This document shows, piece by piece, positions 7,749 to 15,935 of a stretch of 64,000 nt of DNA. The translations under genes and the position numbers were made by a program. Within the stretch, counting starts at the first letter, position 1, and every line of letters begins with the position of its first letter. The notes under the pieces are model-generated. The model was not told where the DNA came from. It did no database searches and saw only the letters and a program-made list of their open reading frames with translations. Source of the stretch: an uncultured Bacteroidales bacterium (GTDB taxonomy: Bacteria; Bacteroidota; Bacteroidia; Bacteroidales; UBA932); NCBI GenBank assembly GCA_944326245.1, contig CALVDF010000003.1:62001-126000 (forward strand), given 5' to 3'.

Positions 7749-8147
7749 ATGGAAGAAGCAATCATTCTTGCAGTTATCTTTTATTTCGTGTACCGCATAT
7801 TCGAGAATCTGATCCACCGGAAGGAACGGATTATCATCGCCCAGAAAATTGAGGCGCTCGATCCTCAGAAGAACGGCATGATCGACCTGAACAAATGGTT
7901 CGGTGCAGCCGGCGTGAACAGGTACGCTCCCTTGCGCTGGGGACTGCTGCTGGTAGGTGCGGCTCTTGGACTGGTAGTGGCATTCTTTGTCAAGCAGGGA
8001 TATTTTGCAGACATGAGATGGTACAACGATGAAGTCCAGATCATGTTTTTCGGATTTACATTCCTTTTCGCAGGTATCGGGCTGCTGATATCATTCATAC
8101 TGGAGAGGAAGTTCTCCGCGGAGGATGCGAAGAACTCCTCCAGATAA
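7749..8147 (+). CDS. Small integral membrane protein (DUF6249-like)
   Basis: A 132-residue protein with an N-terminal hydrophobic segment (EAIILAVIFYFVYRIF), a soluble stretch with ALDPQKNGMIDLNKWF, and two further membrane spans near residues 60-80 and 98-122. The pattern resembles the DUF6249 family that accompanies ECF sigma factors in Bacteroidetes. The start at 7749 is chosen because the upstream in-frame extension would run through the predicted promoter. Its likely control by the divergent sigma factor is the only clue to its role, perhaps envelope stress. Confidence 0.7.
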   Translation: MEEAIILAVIFYFVYRIFENLIHRKERIIIAQKIEALDPQKNGMIDLNKWFGAAGVNRYAPLRWGLLLVGAALGLVVAFFVKQGYFADMRWYNDEVQIMFFGFTFLFAGIGLLISFILERKFSAEDAKNSSR

Positions 8148-8170
8148 AGCAGGAAAAATATTCATGTAGA

Positions 8171-10222
8171 TCATTTTCGTACAATCCGGCCGACGGCCTC
8201 GAGGAGCGGATCCACGCTTACCCCGGAGCCGACGGCTTTCTGCATCCATATCTGCGGGGTCAGACGGCCGAGAGTGTAGATGCGCCTGATTTCCGATGCG
8301 AATTCTTTCCTGTTCTTTACGCCTGCCAGGTGATTTTCCAGCTGGTACTCGATGATGTGTCCGAACGGATAGTTGGGCAGGTACATGGGTGAGTTGACCA
8401 TGTGCGAGTAGACGGCCAGCAGGGGACAGTCGGGAGAGCCCAGTACAGGGGCGTAGTACTTGTTCCATACATCCTTCGCTATGCCGTTTACTGCATCGCG
8501 AAGCTCGGAAGCCGTTGCTTTGGGGTGGGCGTACATCCACTGCCAAGTATACATGTCTGTCAGGGCCACTCCCATGATCTCGTAGGCGCCCCAGAAGATG
8601 TCGAGGGTGGTGTTGTCATCGATGGCATGATCGAAGCCGAGGAGCTGGAGGTCGCGTTTCTGGAAGATGAAGGCGAGGGCTTCGGTATAGGCTGTGTTCG
8701 GTACGCCGTTGAGCATATAGTAGTCGATGTCGTAGAGGTCAAGGGTCTGTTCTACATTGTGTCCGAATTCGTGGACTGCGATATTGTAACCTTTGTAGTC
8801 CATGCCTTTGTCACCTATGCGGGTACGCAGTCTTGCCGGCTCCCAGCGGCCCTGTGCCCCCCATGCATGGCCTGATCCCCGTGCCGGTTCGACGACTATG
8901 CGGTCGGCAATGTACCTGGCGTCCTTTGCAGGAAATCCCAGAGCACGGAGCATGCGCGGCATATCGTCTGCAAATGCCTGTGCGTCCGGATATTTCTTTC
9001 TGGTCATTTCCGTCAGCCGGTCTTCCGGCATGGTGGAGCGGTTCTTGAATCCGTCGTACCATATGTCGTAGGGCCTTAATTCCCTGCCGAGTCTTTCCCT
9101 GATGATGCCGGCGACAGCCTTGACTTCGTCCGAAGAGACCAGCCTGACAAACAGTTCTTCTATGTCGGCTGCAGAAACCTCCATGCCTTCTTCGAAATTG
9201 CGGGCAATGCCGGTAGGCAGCTGCGGACTATAGACATCAATCTGCTCCTCCACATGGAAAGTGTTGAGGATGTGGGAGTAGCGGATGTCCGTCTCCGGAT
9301 GGGCCTGTACTTCCTTTCCGTCTTTCCATGTCCTGTTGGAGTATGGGGCCCAGTCGTAGTCCGGGTTGTTCACCACTTCCTTGGGAATGCTCTGGTCCAC
9401 GATACGCAGCATTACCTGGAAGATCATTTCCTGCTTTTCGTTGGCATCCGGAATGTCGGCGTAGTTGCTCTTGAGTTCGTCGCGCAGGTTCCAGTGGGAG
9501 AGAAGCACCATGTCTTCGGGGAACAGGCGGCGGCCGTCGTCGGTGAGGAGATGCCCCATCATGATATTGTAGGAGGAAATGTAGTTTTCCGAAGCGCTCA
9601 GCACGCGGGAGTATTCTGCCTTGACTGATGCCGGAACCCTGGTTGTGAACACGTCACCCATTCTGGCGTATGCCCATTCCAGACGGGTCCAGTCTTTGCC
9701 CAGTGAGTCCTTCTCTTCCAGGGTGTAGAACGGGAAGTTGATGATTGTAATGAAGGCCGCCTTGTTGGCGAACAGGTCGTCGGACAAGTGCGAATAGGGG
9801 TCGAATGCTCCTAAAATGTAATCTATCTCAGTGGGCTCCGGACCTGTGAGGTGGAGCGGGGACTGCATCTTGACTGCAACCTGGTTGGATGTTCCGTAGA
9901 ATGTTTCCAGGGCCGAAGACAGCTTGTCGAAAAGCACCTTGCGTTCTTCAGGCGTAGCAGCATAGCTTTCCACCGCGAACTGCCCGAATTCTGCTTCAGT
10001 GCCGTCTTCTTCCTTCCAAAGTGCTGCTGCCTGGGCGATGCCTTTCTGTACCAGTGCACTGTCCGCCTGAGGATATTTGTCCATGATGGCCTGTACCGTC
10101 CTGCCGACGGTCTCTTCCGAAATACTGCTCATTGTCTGATGCCGTTGATTGTTGGTGTTTCCGTTGCAGCCGCCCATTATCATTGTCGCCGCGGCTAGCA
10201 TTACTGCCGGTAGTCTTTTCAT
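8171..10222 (-). CDS. Lipoprotein zinc metallopeptidase (gluzincin, M3-like motif)
   Basis: A 683-residue lipoprotein: signal peptide MKRLPAVMLAAATMIMGG followed by the lipobox cysteine. The zinc site is HEFGH at residues 484-488 with a third ligand candidate, Glu514, in AYTEALAF, 30 residues after the first His, as in gluzincins. HEFGH is the form found in M3 oligopeptidases, but overall similarity is not clear to me, and dipeptidyl-peptidase III (HExxGH) is excluded by spacing. It probably trims peptides at the cell surface or in the periplasm. A TATGTTTG/TTTG promoter is on the minus strand at 10241-10270. Confidence 0.75.
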   Translation of the reverse strand: MKRLPAVMLAAATMIMGGCNGNTNNQRHQTMSSISEETVGRTVQAIMDKYPQADSALVQKGIAQAAALWKEEDGTEAEFGQFAVESYAATPEERKVLFDKLSSALETFYGTSNQVAVKMQSPLHLTGPEPTEIDYILGAFDPYSHLSDDLFANKAAFITIINFPFYTLEEKDSLGKDWTRLEWAYARMGDVFTTRVPASVKAEYSRVLSASENYISSYNIMMGHLLTDDGRRLFPEDMVLLSHWNLRDELKSNYADIPDANEKQEMIFQVMLRIVDQSIPKEVVNNPDYDWAPYSNRTWKDGKEVQAHPETDIRYSHILNTFHVEEQIDVYSPQLPTGIARNFEEGMEVSAADIEELFVRLVSSDEVKAVAGIIRERLGRELRPYDIWYDGFKNRSTMPEDRLTEMTRKKYPDAQAFADDMPRMLRALGFPAKDARYIADRIVVEPARGSGHAWGAQGRWEPARLRTRIGDKGMDYKGYNIAVHEFGHNVEQTLDLYDIDYYMLNGVPNTAYTEALAFIFQKRDLQLLGFDHAIDDNTTLDIFWGAYEIMGVALTDMYTWQWMYAHPKATASELRDAVNGIAKDVWNKYYAPVLGSPDCPLLAVYSHMVNSPMYLPNYPFGHIIEYQLENHLAGVKNRKEFASEIRRIYTLGRLTPQIWMQKAVGSGVSVDPLLEAVGRIVRK

Positions 10223-10240
10223 ATATTGCGTATTTTCCTA

Positions 10241-10270
10241 CAAACATACGAAAATCCTGCATATTGCAAA
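10241..10270 (-). promoter_or_regulatory. Probable promoter of the metallopeptidase gene
   Basis: On the minus strand TTTG (10267-10270), 18-base spacer, TATGTTTG (10241-10248); 18 bases downstream is the ATG. The spacer is one base shorter than at the tRNA promoters. Confidence 0.5.
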
Positions 10271-10316
10271 AAAAGCATTAACTTTACAGAATCCAAAACC
10301 ATTGAAAGTCTACAGT

Positions 10317-11135
10317 ATGAAAACGAGAACAGTATTGGCGCTGATGGCCGCCCTGACGATAGCGGCGGGTTGCAGCCGGAACCCGGAAAAGAAATACCTT
10401 GTAATATATTATTCGCAGACAGGTGCTACTCGGCAAGTTGCCTCCGAACTGGCCGGAATGCTGGATGCAGATACGGTCCGCATCGATGTGGAGCAGCCTT
10501 ACGACGGTACATACCAGGAGACTATAGAGCGTTGCCGCAGGGAGATGGCAGGCGGGGAGATTCCTGCATTGAAGGAGGGTCTGAAGGTGGATCTGTCCCG
10601 TTATGATACTGTATTTCTGGGTTATCCGATATGGTTCGGGACGTATGCTCCGCCCGTAGCCGCCCTGATAAAGGAATATGACTTCGCCGGCAAGAAGATT
10701 GTCCCTTTCTGCACCTTCGGCAGCGGAGGACTGGGAGCCAGCATTGAACAGCTTAAGAAGGCCCTTCCGCAGGCAGAGATCCTGCCGGGATATGGAGTAC
10801 GCAATGCCCGTGTGGGCAAGGCTCATGGAGAATTGGAACGTTTCCTGACGGCAAACGGTTTTCTCGACGGCGAGGTGGAACCTCTTCCGGAATATTCAGA
10901 GCAGCAGCCGGTCACTCCGGAGGAAGCCGCGATATTCAATGCCGCCTGCGGCAATTACCAGTATCCCCTCGGAACACCTGTGACGGCGGGCAAGCGCCAG
11001 ACTTCTTCAGGCACCGACTATTGTTTCAAGGCCCGTAGCAACGGACCGGACGGCGGGGAGATTGTGACAACCATCTATGTTACGGTCGGCAGTGAAGAGG
11101 GATCCGTACCTGAATTTACCGAGGTCGTAAGGTGA
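10317..11135 (+). CDS. Lipoprotein flavodoxin (Flavodoxin_4-like)
   Basis: A 272-residue protein whose start at 10317 gives a lipoprotein signal (MKTRTVLALMAALTIAAGC). The flavodoxin domain begins KYLVIYYSQTGATRQVA, with the FMN phosphate loop SQTGAT, and continues with YDTVFLGYPIWFGTYAPP and FCTFGSGGLG, which should hold the isoalloxazine ring. About 70 extra C-terminal residues from VTPEEAAIF form an unassigned small domain. Being exported and lipid-anchored is unusual for an electron carrier. Its stop overlaps the corA start (TGATG). Confidence 0.85.
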   Translation: MKTRTVLALMAALTIAAGCSRNPEKKYLVIYYSQTGATRQVASELAGMLDADTVRIDVEQPYDGTYQETIERCRREMAGGEIPALKEGLKVDLSRYDTVFLGYPIWFGTYAPPVAALIKEYDFAGKKIVPFCTFGSGGLGASIEQLKKALPQAEILPGYGVRNARVGKAHGELERFLTANGFLDGEVEPLPEYSEQQPVTPEEAAIFNAACGNYQYPLGTPVTAGKRQTSSGTDYCFKARSNGPDGGEIVTTIYVTVGSEEGSVPEFTEVVR

Positions 11136-12157
11136 TGAAGAACAATCTTCTGGATGAGAATTCCACGTATTCCGGGGAGCACAGGCTCAAGCCGGTAATC
11201 AACGTATGCCGGTATTCGCAGGACCTTCTGGACATACGCTGTGATGTGGATATGGACTATGTAGGGAGCATAAAGGATTTCCAGGGGGTCGTGTGGGTAC
11301 ATGTCAGGGGCCTGTCCTGTTCGGAGACAGTGTCCGGCCTGTGTTCGGTTTTCGGTGTGGATACCCTTGCCGAACAGGACATCCTCAATGTCAGCCATCC
11401 CAGCAAAATAGAGGAGAATGAGAAGTACAATGTGGTAATTTCCAAGATTTTCCTGAAGGATGCCGATGTCCAGGTGTCGATAGTGCAGGGCAATGCCTTC
11501 GTACTGACATTTTCGGAGGTGGAGCATGTAGGGATTTTTGACGATGTGGTCGAGGGCATCAGGAACAATGTCTTCAAGATCAGGAGCCGTCAGACCGACT
11601 ATCTGCTTACAGTCATGCTCAACGGAATCATTGCCAACCATCTGGCCGAGATAAACCGGATCGATGCCCTTATGGATGATCTGGAATCCCAGCTTCTGTC
11701 TTCCGACAACGACAAGTCGCTGGGTGCCCGCATTCAGAATCTGCGCAGGGAATATCTGCGCGTCAAGCAGACAGTCCTGCCTCTCAAAGAGCAGTACCAG
11801 AAGCTGCTGAGATCGGATTCGCTGCTGATCCACAAGGCCAACAAGGTGTTTTTCAACGATGTAGGTGACCATATCCTGAATGTGAACCAGAAAATCGAGA
11901 TATGCCGGGAGACCCTGGCGTCCCTGGTGGACCTCTATATCGCGAACAACGACCTGAGGATGAACGACATCATGAAAAGGCTGACGGTGGTCTCTACGGT
12001 GTTTATCCCCCTTACGTTCCTGGCCGGAGTGTGGGGCATGAACTTCAGCAACATGCCGGAGCTCGAATGGCGGTGGGGCTATCCCTTCGCCATAGGTGTC
12101 ATGTGCGTTATCGGTCTCACAGTCTTCCTCCTGTTGCGGTCCAGGAAATGGAAATAG
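11135..12157 (+). CDS. corA: CorA-family magnesium/divalent cation transporter
   Basis: A 340-residue CorA protein: a large N-terminal cytoplasmic domain, long helices around residues 190-280, then two C-terminal membrane spans with the GMN motif at 301-303 (VWGMNFSNMPE) between them. The tail is short and basic (LLRSRKWK). The ATG at 11135 overlaps the flavodoxin TGA, suggesting translational coupling; a GTG one codon earlier is possible. CorA pentamers mediate passive Mg2+ uptake. Confidence 0.92.
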   Translation: MKNNLLDENSTYSGEHRLKPVINVCRYSQDLLDIRCDVDMDYVGSIKDFQGVVWVHVRGLSCSETVSGLCSVFGVDTLAEQDILNVSHPSKIEENEKYNVVISKIFLKDADVQVSIVQGNAFVLTFSEVEHVGIFDDVVEGIRNNVFKIRSRQTDYLLTVMLNGIIANHLAEINRIDALMDDLESQLLSSDNDKSLGARIQNLRREYLRVKQTVLPLKEQYQKLLRSDSLLIHKANKVFFNDVGDHILNVNQKIEICRETLASLVDLYIANNDLRMNDIMKRLTVVSTVFIPLTFLAGVWGMNFSNMPELEWRWGYPFAIGVMCVIGLTVFLLLRSRKWK

Positions 12158-12258
12158 CCGTGGTGGGGTACTTGCCGCATGTGTGATATTTTAGTTCAGG
12201 CTTTGCCCGCAGCCGGAGTACATAAGCACGGATGCGGTAGCAGGTAGAAATATCTTTA

Positions 12259-12301
12259 TGAATTGGCGGCATATGATTGGCGGTACATGATTGGCGGTAC
12301 A
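12259..12301. repeat. Tandem repeat, about 14 bp x 3
   Basis: Three adjacent copies of TGATTGGCGGTACA (the first degenerate, with one extra base). Confidence 0.7.
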
Positions 12302-12370
12302 GCTGATTGATTTTTGTAACGAATTTCAAAGTTGGAACAGAAAACGGTTCTGTGCATAAACGGTTCCGAC

Positions 12371-12505
12371 CAAAACAGCCCTCCACCAAAACAGCCCTTC
12401 CGTCAAAACAGCCCTTCCGTCAAAACAGCCCTTCCGTCAAAACAGCCCCTCCGTCTGAACAGTCCTATCGTCAAAGCTGTCCCACCACCAAAGCAGCCCT
12501 CCAGA
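12371..12505. repeat. Tandem repeat, 17 bp x 8
   Basis: Eight adjacent units of consensus CAAAACAGCCCTTCCGT. Three central copies (12387-12437) are identical; copies decay toward the downstream end, and the first and last units are 16 bases. The period is not divisible by three. Confidence 0.9.
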
Positions 12506-12666
12506 ACAACTCATGAAAGTCCTCACCCGTGAAAGTCCTTGGTCGTGAAGGCCCTTGGCCGGATGGAGTGGAAGTGCCCCGATTTCATGGCACTTCCCCC
12601 GCATGGTTTCCGTTTCCGGCCTGGATGCCCCTGCGTAGCCATCTGCGAATCTCCGCCAGTGCTCCG

Positions 12667-12923
12667 TCCACAACGCCCACTAATCGGCCTTTTGTGGGCG
12701 TTGTGGCAGCTCCCTGGAACGGCAGTCCCGTCCAGGAGTGCCTCTGGGTGCCCCTGGCCTGCATCGCTCGGTCCACACCGCCCACTATTCTGGCATTTGT
12801 GGGCGTTGTGGCAGCTCCCTGGAACGGCAGTCCCGTCCAGAAGTGCCTCTTGCAGCCCCCGGCCTGCATCGCCCTGTCCACACCGCCCACTATTCGGCAC
12901 TTTGTGGGCGTTGTGGCAATGCC
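12667..12923. repeat. Tandem repeat, 105 bp x 2.4, with hairpins
   Basis: Units begin at 12667, 12772 and 12877 (period exactly 105; the third is truncated). Each begins with a strong hairpin; in unit 1 CCACAACGCCCAC (12668-12680) pairs perfectly with GTGGGCGTTGTGG (12694-12706). The second half carries CTGGAACGG...CCCGTCCAG, a weaker inverted repeat. Since 105 is a multiple of three, open frames of about 140-156 codons span the array on both strands; they have no recognisable protein features. Confidence 0.9.
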
Positions 12924-13004
12924 ATGAGATATTCCCATTCGGTAATCGGTATTTTCTCGGTGCTGCCAGGCGCAGACAGAAGCAGTTTCGGCCAGGAACG
13001 CCAA

Positions 13005-13352
13005 CCTAATATTGCACTTATTTGAGTTATTATCTGCAATGCGCAGAACTATAGAGAGTTACACTAAGGCGACCAATCTGCAGCAATGTTAGGATGCCAG
13101 AAAAACTGCCCAAAAGGGTCCGTTTTGCATTATCCTAACATTGCACTCGTTCGGGCTCTTGTCTGCAATCCATTGGTTCACAAAGTATTACGCTGAAGTG
13201 GCCGATTTGTATCCATGTTAGGATGGCTGAAAAACCATCAGAACGGGCCGTTTTGCGCTATCCTAACATTGCACTTATCTGGGCTCTTACTCGCAACTAG
13301 CTGGTTCACAAAATACTATGCAAAGGAAACTAATTTGTGGAGATGTTAGGAT
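13005..13352. repeat. Tandem repeat, 128-129 bp x 2.7, with 10-bp inverted arms
   Basis: CCTAACATTGCAC recurs at 13005 (one change), 13134 and 13262, and ATGTTAGGAT at 13086, 13215 and 13343. The two are inverted complements (ATGTTAGGAT / ATCCTAACAT), so each unit can form a stem, for example 13086-13095 with 13132-13141, with a second small stem in the loop. Sequence between arms is about 70-80% conserved by eye. Confidence 0.88.
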
Positions 13353-13442
13353 GTGCAATACCGCACGACATTCCTCTTGGAAGGTGCCGATGATATTGGG
13401 AAACTGTCCCCACCATCCAGCGGGGTAGAGTGGCGCCCCTCC

Positions 13443-13788
13443 GCGAGAGACCTATGCAGGGCAACCTCCCGCCTTTCTTCTTCCCTCCCTTTTCCGCAGG
13501 TGAACCGAAAAGGCCGAAAATGGTTCACCTGCGCAGGCGATGCGGACGATGTGGAGAAGTACCCCCTGCGAGAGACCTATGCAGGGCAACCTCCCGCCTT
13601 TCTTCTTCCCTCCCTTTTCCGCAGGTGAACCGAAAAGGCCGAAAATGGTTCACCTGCGCAGGCGATGCGGACGATGTGGAGAAGTACCCCCTGCGAGAGA
13701 CCTATGCAGGGCAACCTCCCGCCTTTCTTCTTCCCTCCCTTTTCCGCAGGTGAACCGAAAAGGCCGAAAATGGTTCACCTGCGCAGGC
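13443..13788. repeat. Tandem repeat, 125 bp x 2.8, essentially identical copies
   Basis: Units start at 13443, 13568 and 13693 and look identical by direct reading. Each contains the perfect inverted repeat GCAGGTGAACC / GGTTCACCTGC (13496-13506 with 13522-13532, and 125 and 250 bases further on). The peptide AGQPPAFLLPSLF appears in all three frames in turn, showing that the array is not a reading frame. Identity of copies suggests recent expansion. Confidence 0.95.
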
Positions 13789-13931
13789 AAAAGAAGGCGG
13801 AGGGGAGGGGGACCTGCCCAGGAGTGTCCTGTGAGCCCTCCATGCCCAGGCCCCTTTTGCAGGTGTACCGCCGGGATCTTGCGAACATGCTGGTCTACCT
13901 CTACATGCGGCAATGGGCGCGGTTCACCTGC

Positions 13932-14050
13932 GTATACTGTTCGGGCGTGCAGTTAGCGCGAACAGCTGAGTGTATACTGTTCGGGCGTGCTGTTAGCGCG
14001 TACTGCTGATGTATACTGTTAGGACGTACTGTTAGGCTGTACTGATGGGC
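13932..14050. repeat. Tandem repeat, 39-40 bp x 3
   Basis: GTATACTGTT starts units at 13932, 13972 and 14011; the third is more diverged and shorter. Confidence 0.8.
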
Positions 14051-14240
14051 GAATGCTGCCGGGCGATCAGCGGGGGCGCTGTTTACAGGTGTGCGGATGA
14101 CGGGTGGAAGATTGGCCTGTGTGCGATTGACTCATTGATTATAAAATGATAGACTGGCCAAAACCGGACCGGTCTATAGTGAGCTTGTTTGATACTTTTG
14201 GGAGGAATTCATATCTGACATATGCGCATGGTGTGGATTT

Positions 14241-14340
14241 GGAGGTGATGTGACTCAGAGGTGATGTGACTCGAGGTGATGTGGAATCAGAGGCGGTGCG
14301 GAATCGGAGGTGGTGTGACTCGGAGGTGATGTGGGATCAG
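14241..14340. repeat. Tandem repeat, about 17 bp x 6
   Basis: Six imperfect copies of GAGGTGATGTGACTCA, with unit lengths of 15 to 17 bases. This family is unrelated to the 17-bp array at 12371. Confidence 0.8.
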
Positions 14341-14412
14341 GTGTGGGCTTGTGTTTGAGGTGCAGCCGGACTTCTGGCGGGCGTTGCGCGGTTTCTGCTT
14401 AATTCATGCCTT

Positions 14413-14458
14413 GAGCCTCTGCTTCATGCAGGCTGGAGCCTCTGCTTCATGCAGGCCG
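14413..14458. repeat. Direct repeat, 23 bp x 2
   Basis: GAGCCTCTGCTTCATGCAGG occurs at 14413 and 14436. Degenerate relatives of the unit continue to about 14545, into the 3' end of the next gene. Confidence 0.75.
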
Positions 14459-14528
14459 GAAACCTAGGGCTGTGACATTCAGTCTCATGCACGTCTGGAG
14501 TCTTGGCCGGAAACTTTCTGTTTCTGCT

Positions 14529-15248
14529 TCATTCGGGCCGGGAGCTTCTTTCGTTGATTTTGCGGATGATGGTGCCGGGCAGTTCCGGATCCTTGGAGTT
14601 GAAATAAATCTTCTTGCCGTCATTCAGTCCGATGAAGAGGTACGGGGAATGGTCAGTATTGACCAGCAGGATATATGTCTCTGAATTGTTTGTACTGAAA
14701 TGCCCCTTCAGTATGTTGCCTAAAGCGAAACCGTTGGTTCTTAGAGTGATTGCCGGAAGTGTATCCATGATCATAAGATCGCTTATGTCGTCGTACCGTA
14801 TTTGCTGTCCGTACAGTCCTGTGAAAGTTATGGTTTCTTCCCCGAATTCTACCTTGGGCTCTCCGGACGAAACGGCCATGAAGGCTGCTATTCCTGCAAT
14901 TGATGCGGCAAGTATGCCGGTACTCCAATGCAGTTTCCTTTGCATGGATGATGGCATGTGCTTTCCGGACATTATTGTCAGGACCAGTAATCCTAGGAGC
15001 AATCCGAAGATCAGGAATATCGCCGATAAAGTCTGTAGATTCAGGAACGAGAGAGCAAGGCTTGCTGCGCACAGAATTATTCCCAATGATATCAATCCGC
15101 GAAACCACAGTCTCCCCAGGCCTTGAAGATCGGCTTTTTCCTTTTCTTCCCTGGACATGCCGGATTTTATTATCAGGTCAGGATTCCCTTTGACGAAGAA
15201 AGCCAGAAGAATCAGTATTGCTGCAATGACTATGGATGTTGTGGCCAT
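14529..15248 (-). CDS. Membrane protein with DUF3784-like N-terminus and PH-like C-terminus
   Basis: A 239-residue protein starting MATTSIVIAAILILLAFFV. The upstream open frame to 15647 is rejected because it runs through queH. The N-terminal span followed by GNPDLIIKSGMSREEKEKAD resembles DUF3784, with further spans near residues 48-68, 74-94 and 110-130. The C-terminal 100 residues (VEFGEETITFTGLYGQQIRY onward) look like a bacterial PH-type domain. It follows queH by 11 bases and probably shares its transcript. Its 3' end touches the repeat island. Function unknown. Confidence 0.75.
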   Translation of the reverse strand: MATTSIVIAAILILLAFFVKGNPDLIIKSGMSREEKEKADLQGLGRLWFRGLISLGIILCAASLALSFLNLQTLSAIFLIFGLLLGLLVLTIMSGKHMPSSMQRKLHWSTGILAASIAGIAAFMAVSSGEPKVEFGEETITFTGLYGQQIRYDDISDLMIMDTLPAITLRTNGFALGNILKGHFSTNNSETYILLVNTDHSPYLFIGLNDGKKIYFNSKDPELPGTIIRKINERSSRPE

Positions 15249-15259
15249 ATGTGATGAAG

Positions 15260-15886
15260 TTAATGTGAGTTGTCTGTTGTCGCGGTATGTGCTTCCCGCT
15301 GCCGGAGGCTGAATTCGCAGCCGCAGTACTGCTGGTTGTAGAACTGGCGGGCGAGGATGTTGCGGCGCTCGTACAGGCCGCCCTTGCGCCAGTTGCGGTC
15401 CCAGAAGCGGGTCATGCCGCGGCCGCACTGCTGCTCTGCGTAGAGGCCGGCTTCGTTGATCTGGCGTATGTCCTTCCACCTGGAGGAGGCGAGGGTGGTG
15501 GTGAAGAGGGGGAATCCGTGCGAGGCAGCATAGTCCGCCGCGACGCAGAGGCGGTGCCTGAAGCAGGCGAGGCAGCGGCGGCCGCGTTCCGGTTCGCCTT
15601 CGAGACCCGCAGTGCATTCGAGCCATTGTGCGTGCTGCTGCTCCCATAAATCACCGGCGCCTGGCTGAGTATTTTCCCCGTCCAGATCCACTATCTGTAC
15701 CCCGATTTCATGCGCATACCGCACTATCTCGTTTTTCCGCTTGAGATATTCTTCTTCGGGGAAGATGTTGGGATTGTAGAAAAGGATTGTAGGCTCATAA
15801 CCGTTCTGCCCCATCCATTCGAGGATGGCGGCCGAGCAGGGGGCGCAGCAGGAGTGCAGCAGAACTTTTTCGGCGGATACGGTCAT
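15260..15886 (-). CDS. queH: Epoxyqueuosine reductase QueH
   Basis: A 208-residue protein of the QueH (formerly DUF208) family, which carries out the last step of queuosine synthesis, reducing epoxyqueuosine in tRNA. The N-terminal HSCCAPCSA motif (residues 11-19) and the later C-x2-C and YCGC cysteines near residues 109-112 and 187-190 supply the metal and Fe-S ligands. The ATG at 15886 is used; a TTG four codons earlier is less likely. Its start is 49 bases from the divergent cyclo-ligase fusion gene. Confidence 0.9.
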   Translation of the reverse strand: MTVSAEKVLLHSCCAPCSAAILEWMGQNGYEPTILFYNPNIFPEEEYLKRKNEIVRYAHEIGVQIVDLDGENTQPGAGDLWEQQHAQWLECTAGLEGEPERGRRCLACFRHRLCVAADYAASHGFPLFTTTLASSRWKDIRQINEAGLYAEQQCGRGMTRFWDRNWRKGGLYERRNILARQFYNQQYCGCEFSLRQREAHTATTDNSH

Positions 15887-15904
15887 ATTCAAAGGCAAAT
15901 GTCT

Positions 15905-15912
15905 TATTTTTG
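15905..15912 (+). promoter_or_regulatory. Candidate -7 element of the cyclo-ligase fusion gene
   Basis: TATTTTTG matches TAnnTTTG and lies 23 bases before the ATG at 15936. No TTTG is found at the expected -33 position, so this is weak. Confidence 0.35.
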
Positions 15913-15935
15913 TGGATGTAAAAATATTGAAAATT

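Larger units (their letters stand above)
12158..14528. repeat. Gene-free repeat island: eight consecutive tandem-repeat families
   Basis: No credible gene lies in this 2.4 kb. Open frames exist on both strands but follow the repeats, and where the unit is not a multiple of three the same peptide recurs in successive frames, which marks them as non-coding. Separate arrays with periods of about 14, 17, 105, 129, 125, 40, 17 and 23 bases follow one another, with no shared unit. Three of the arrays contain perfect or near-perfect inverted repeats. Between the arrays only short AT- or GC-rich spacers are seen. Confidence 0.9.

Noticed and set aside
12523..13009. Protein-coding genes on either strand of the 105-bp repeat
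   Set aside because: Long open frames exist on both strands because the unit is 35 codons and GC-rich, but there is no start context, domain, signal or amino-acid pattern typical of a protein.
13005..13352. Integron attC sites
   Set aside because: Arms read GTTAGGA and TCCTAAC, which break the GTTRRRY/RYYYAAC consensus at the last base and are in the wrong order; no integrase or cassettes are present.
12371..13790. CRISPR array
   Set aside because: The repeats are directly adjacent with no unique spacers, have several unrelated periods, and no cas genes are near.
13353..14009. Overlapping open frames with the peptide RETYAGQPPAF
   Set aside because: The same peptide appears in three frames in turn since the 125-bp unit shifts frame; this is repeat translation, not a gene.
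14529..15647. 372-residue version of the DUF3784-like protein
   Set aside because: The upstream 133 codons run through queH in another frame and have an Arg/Pro/His-rich shadow composition.
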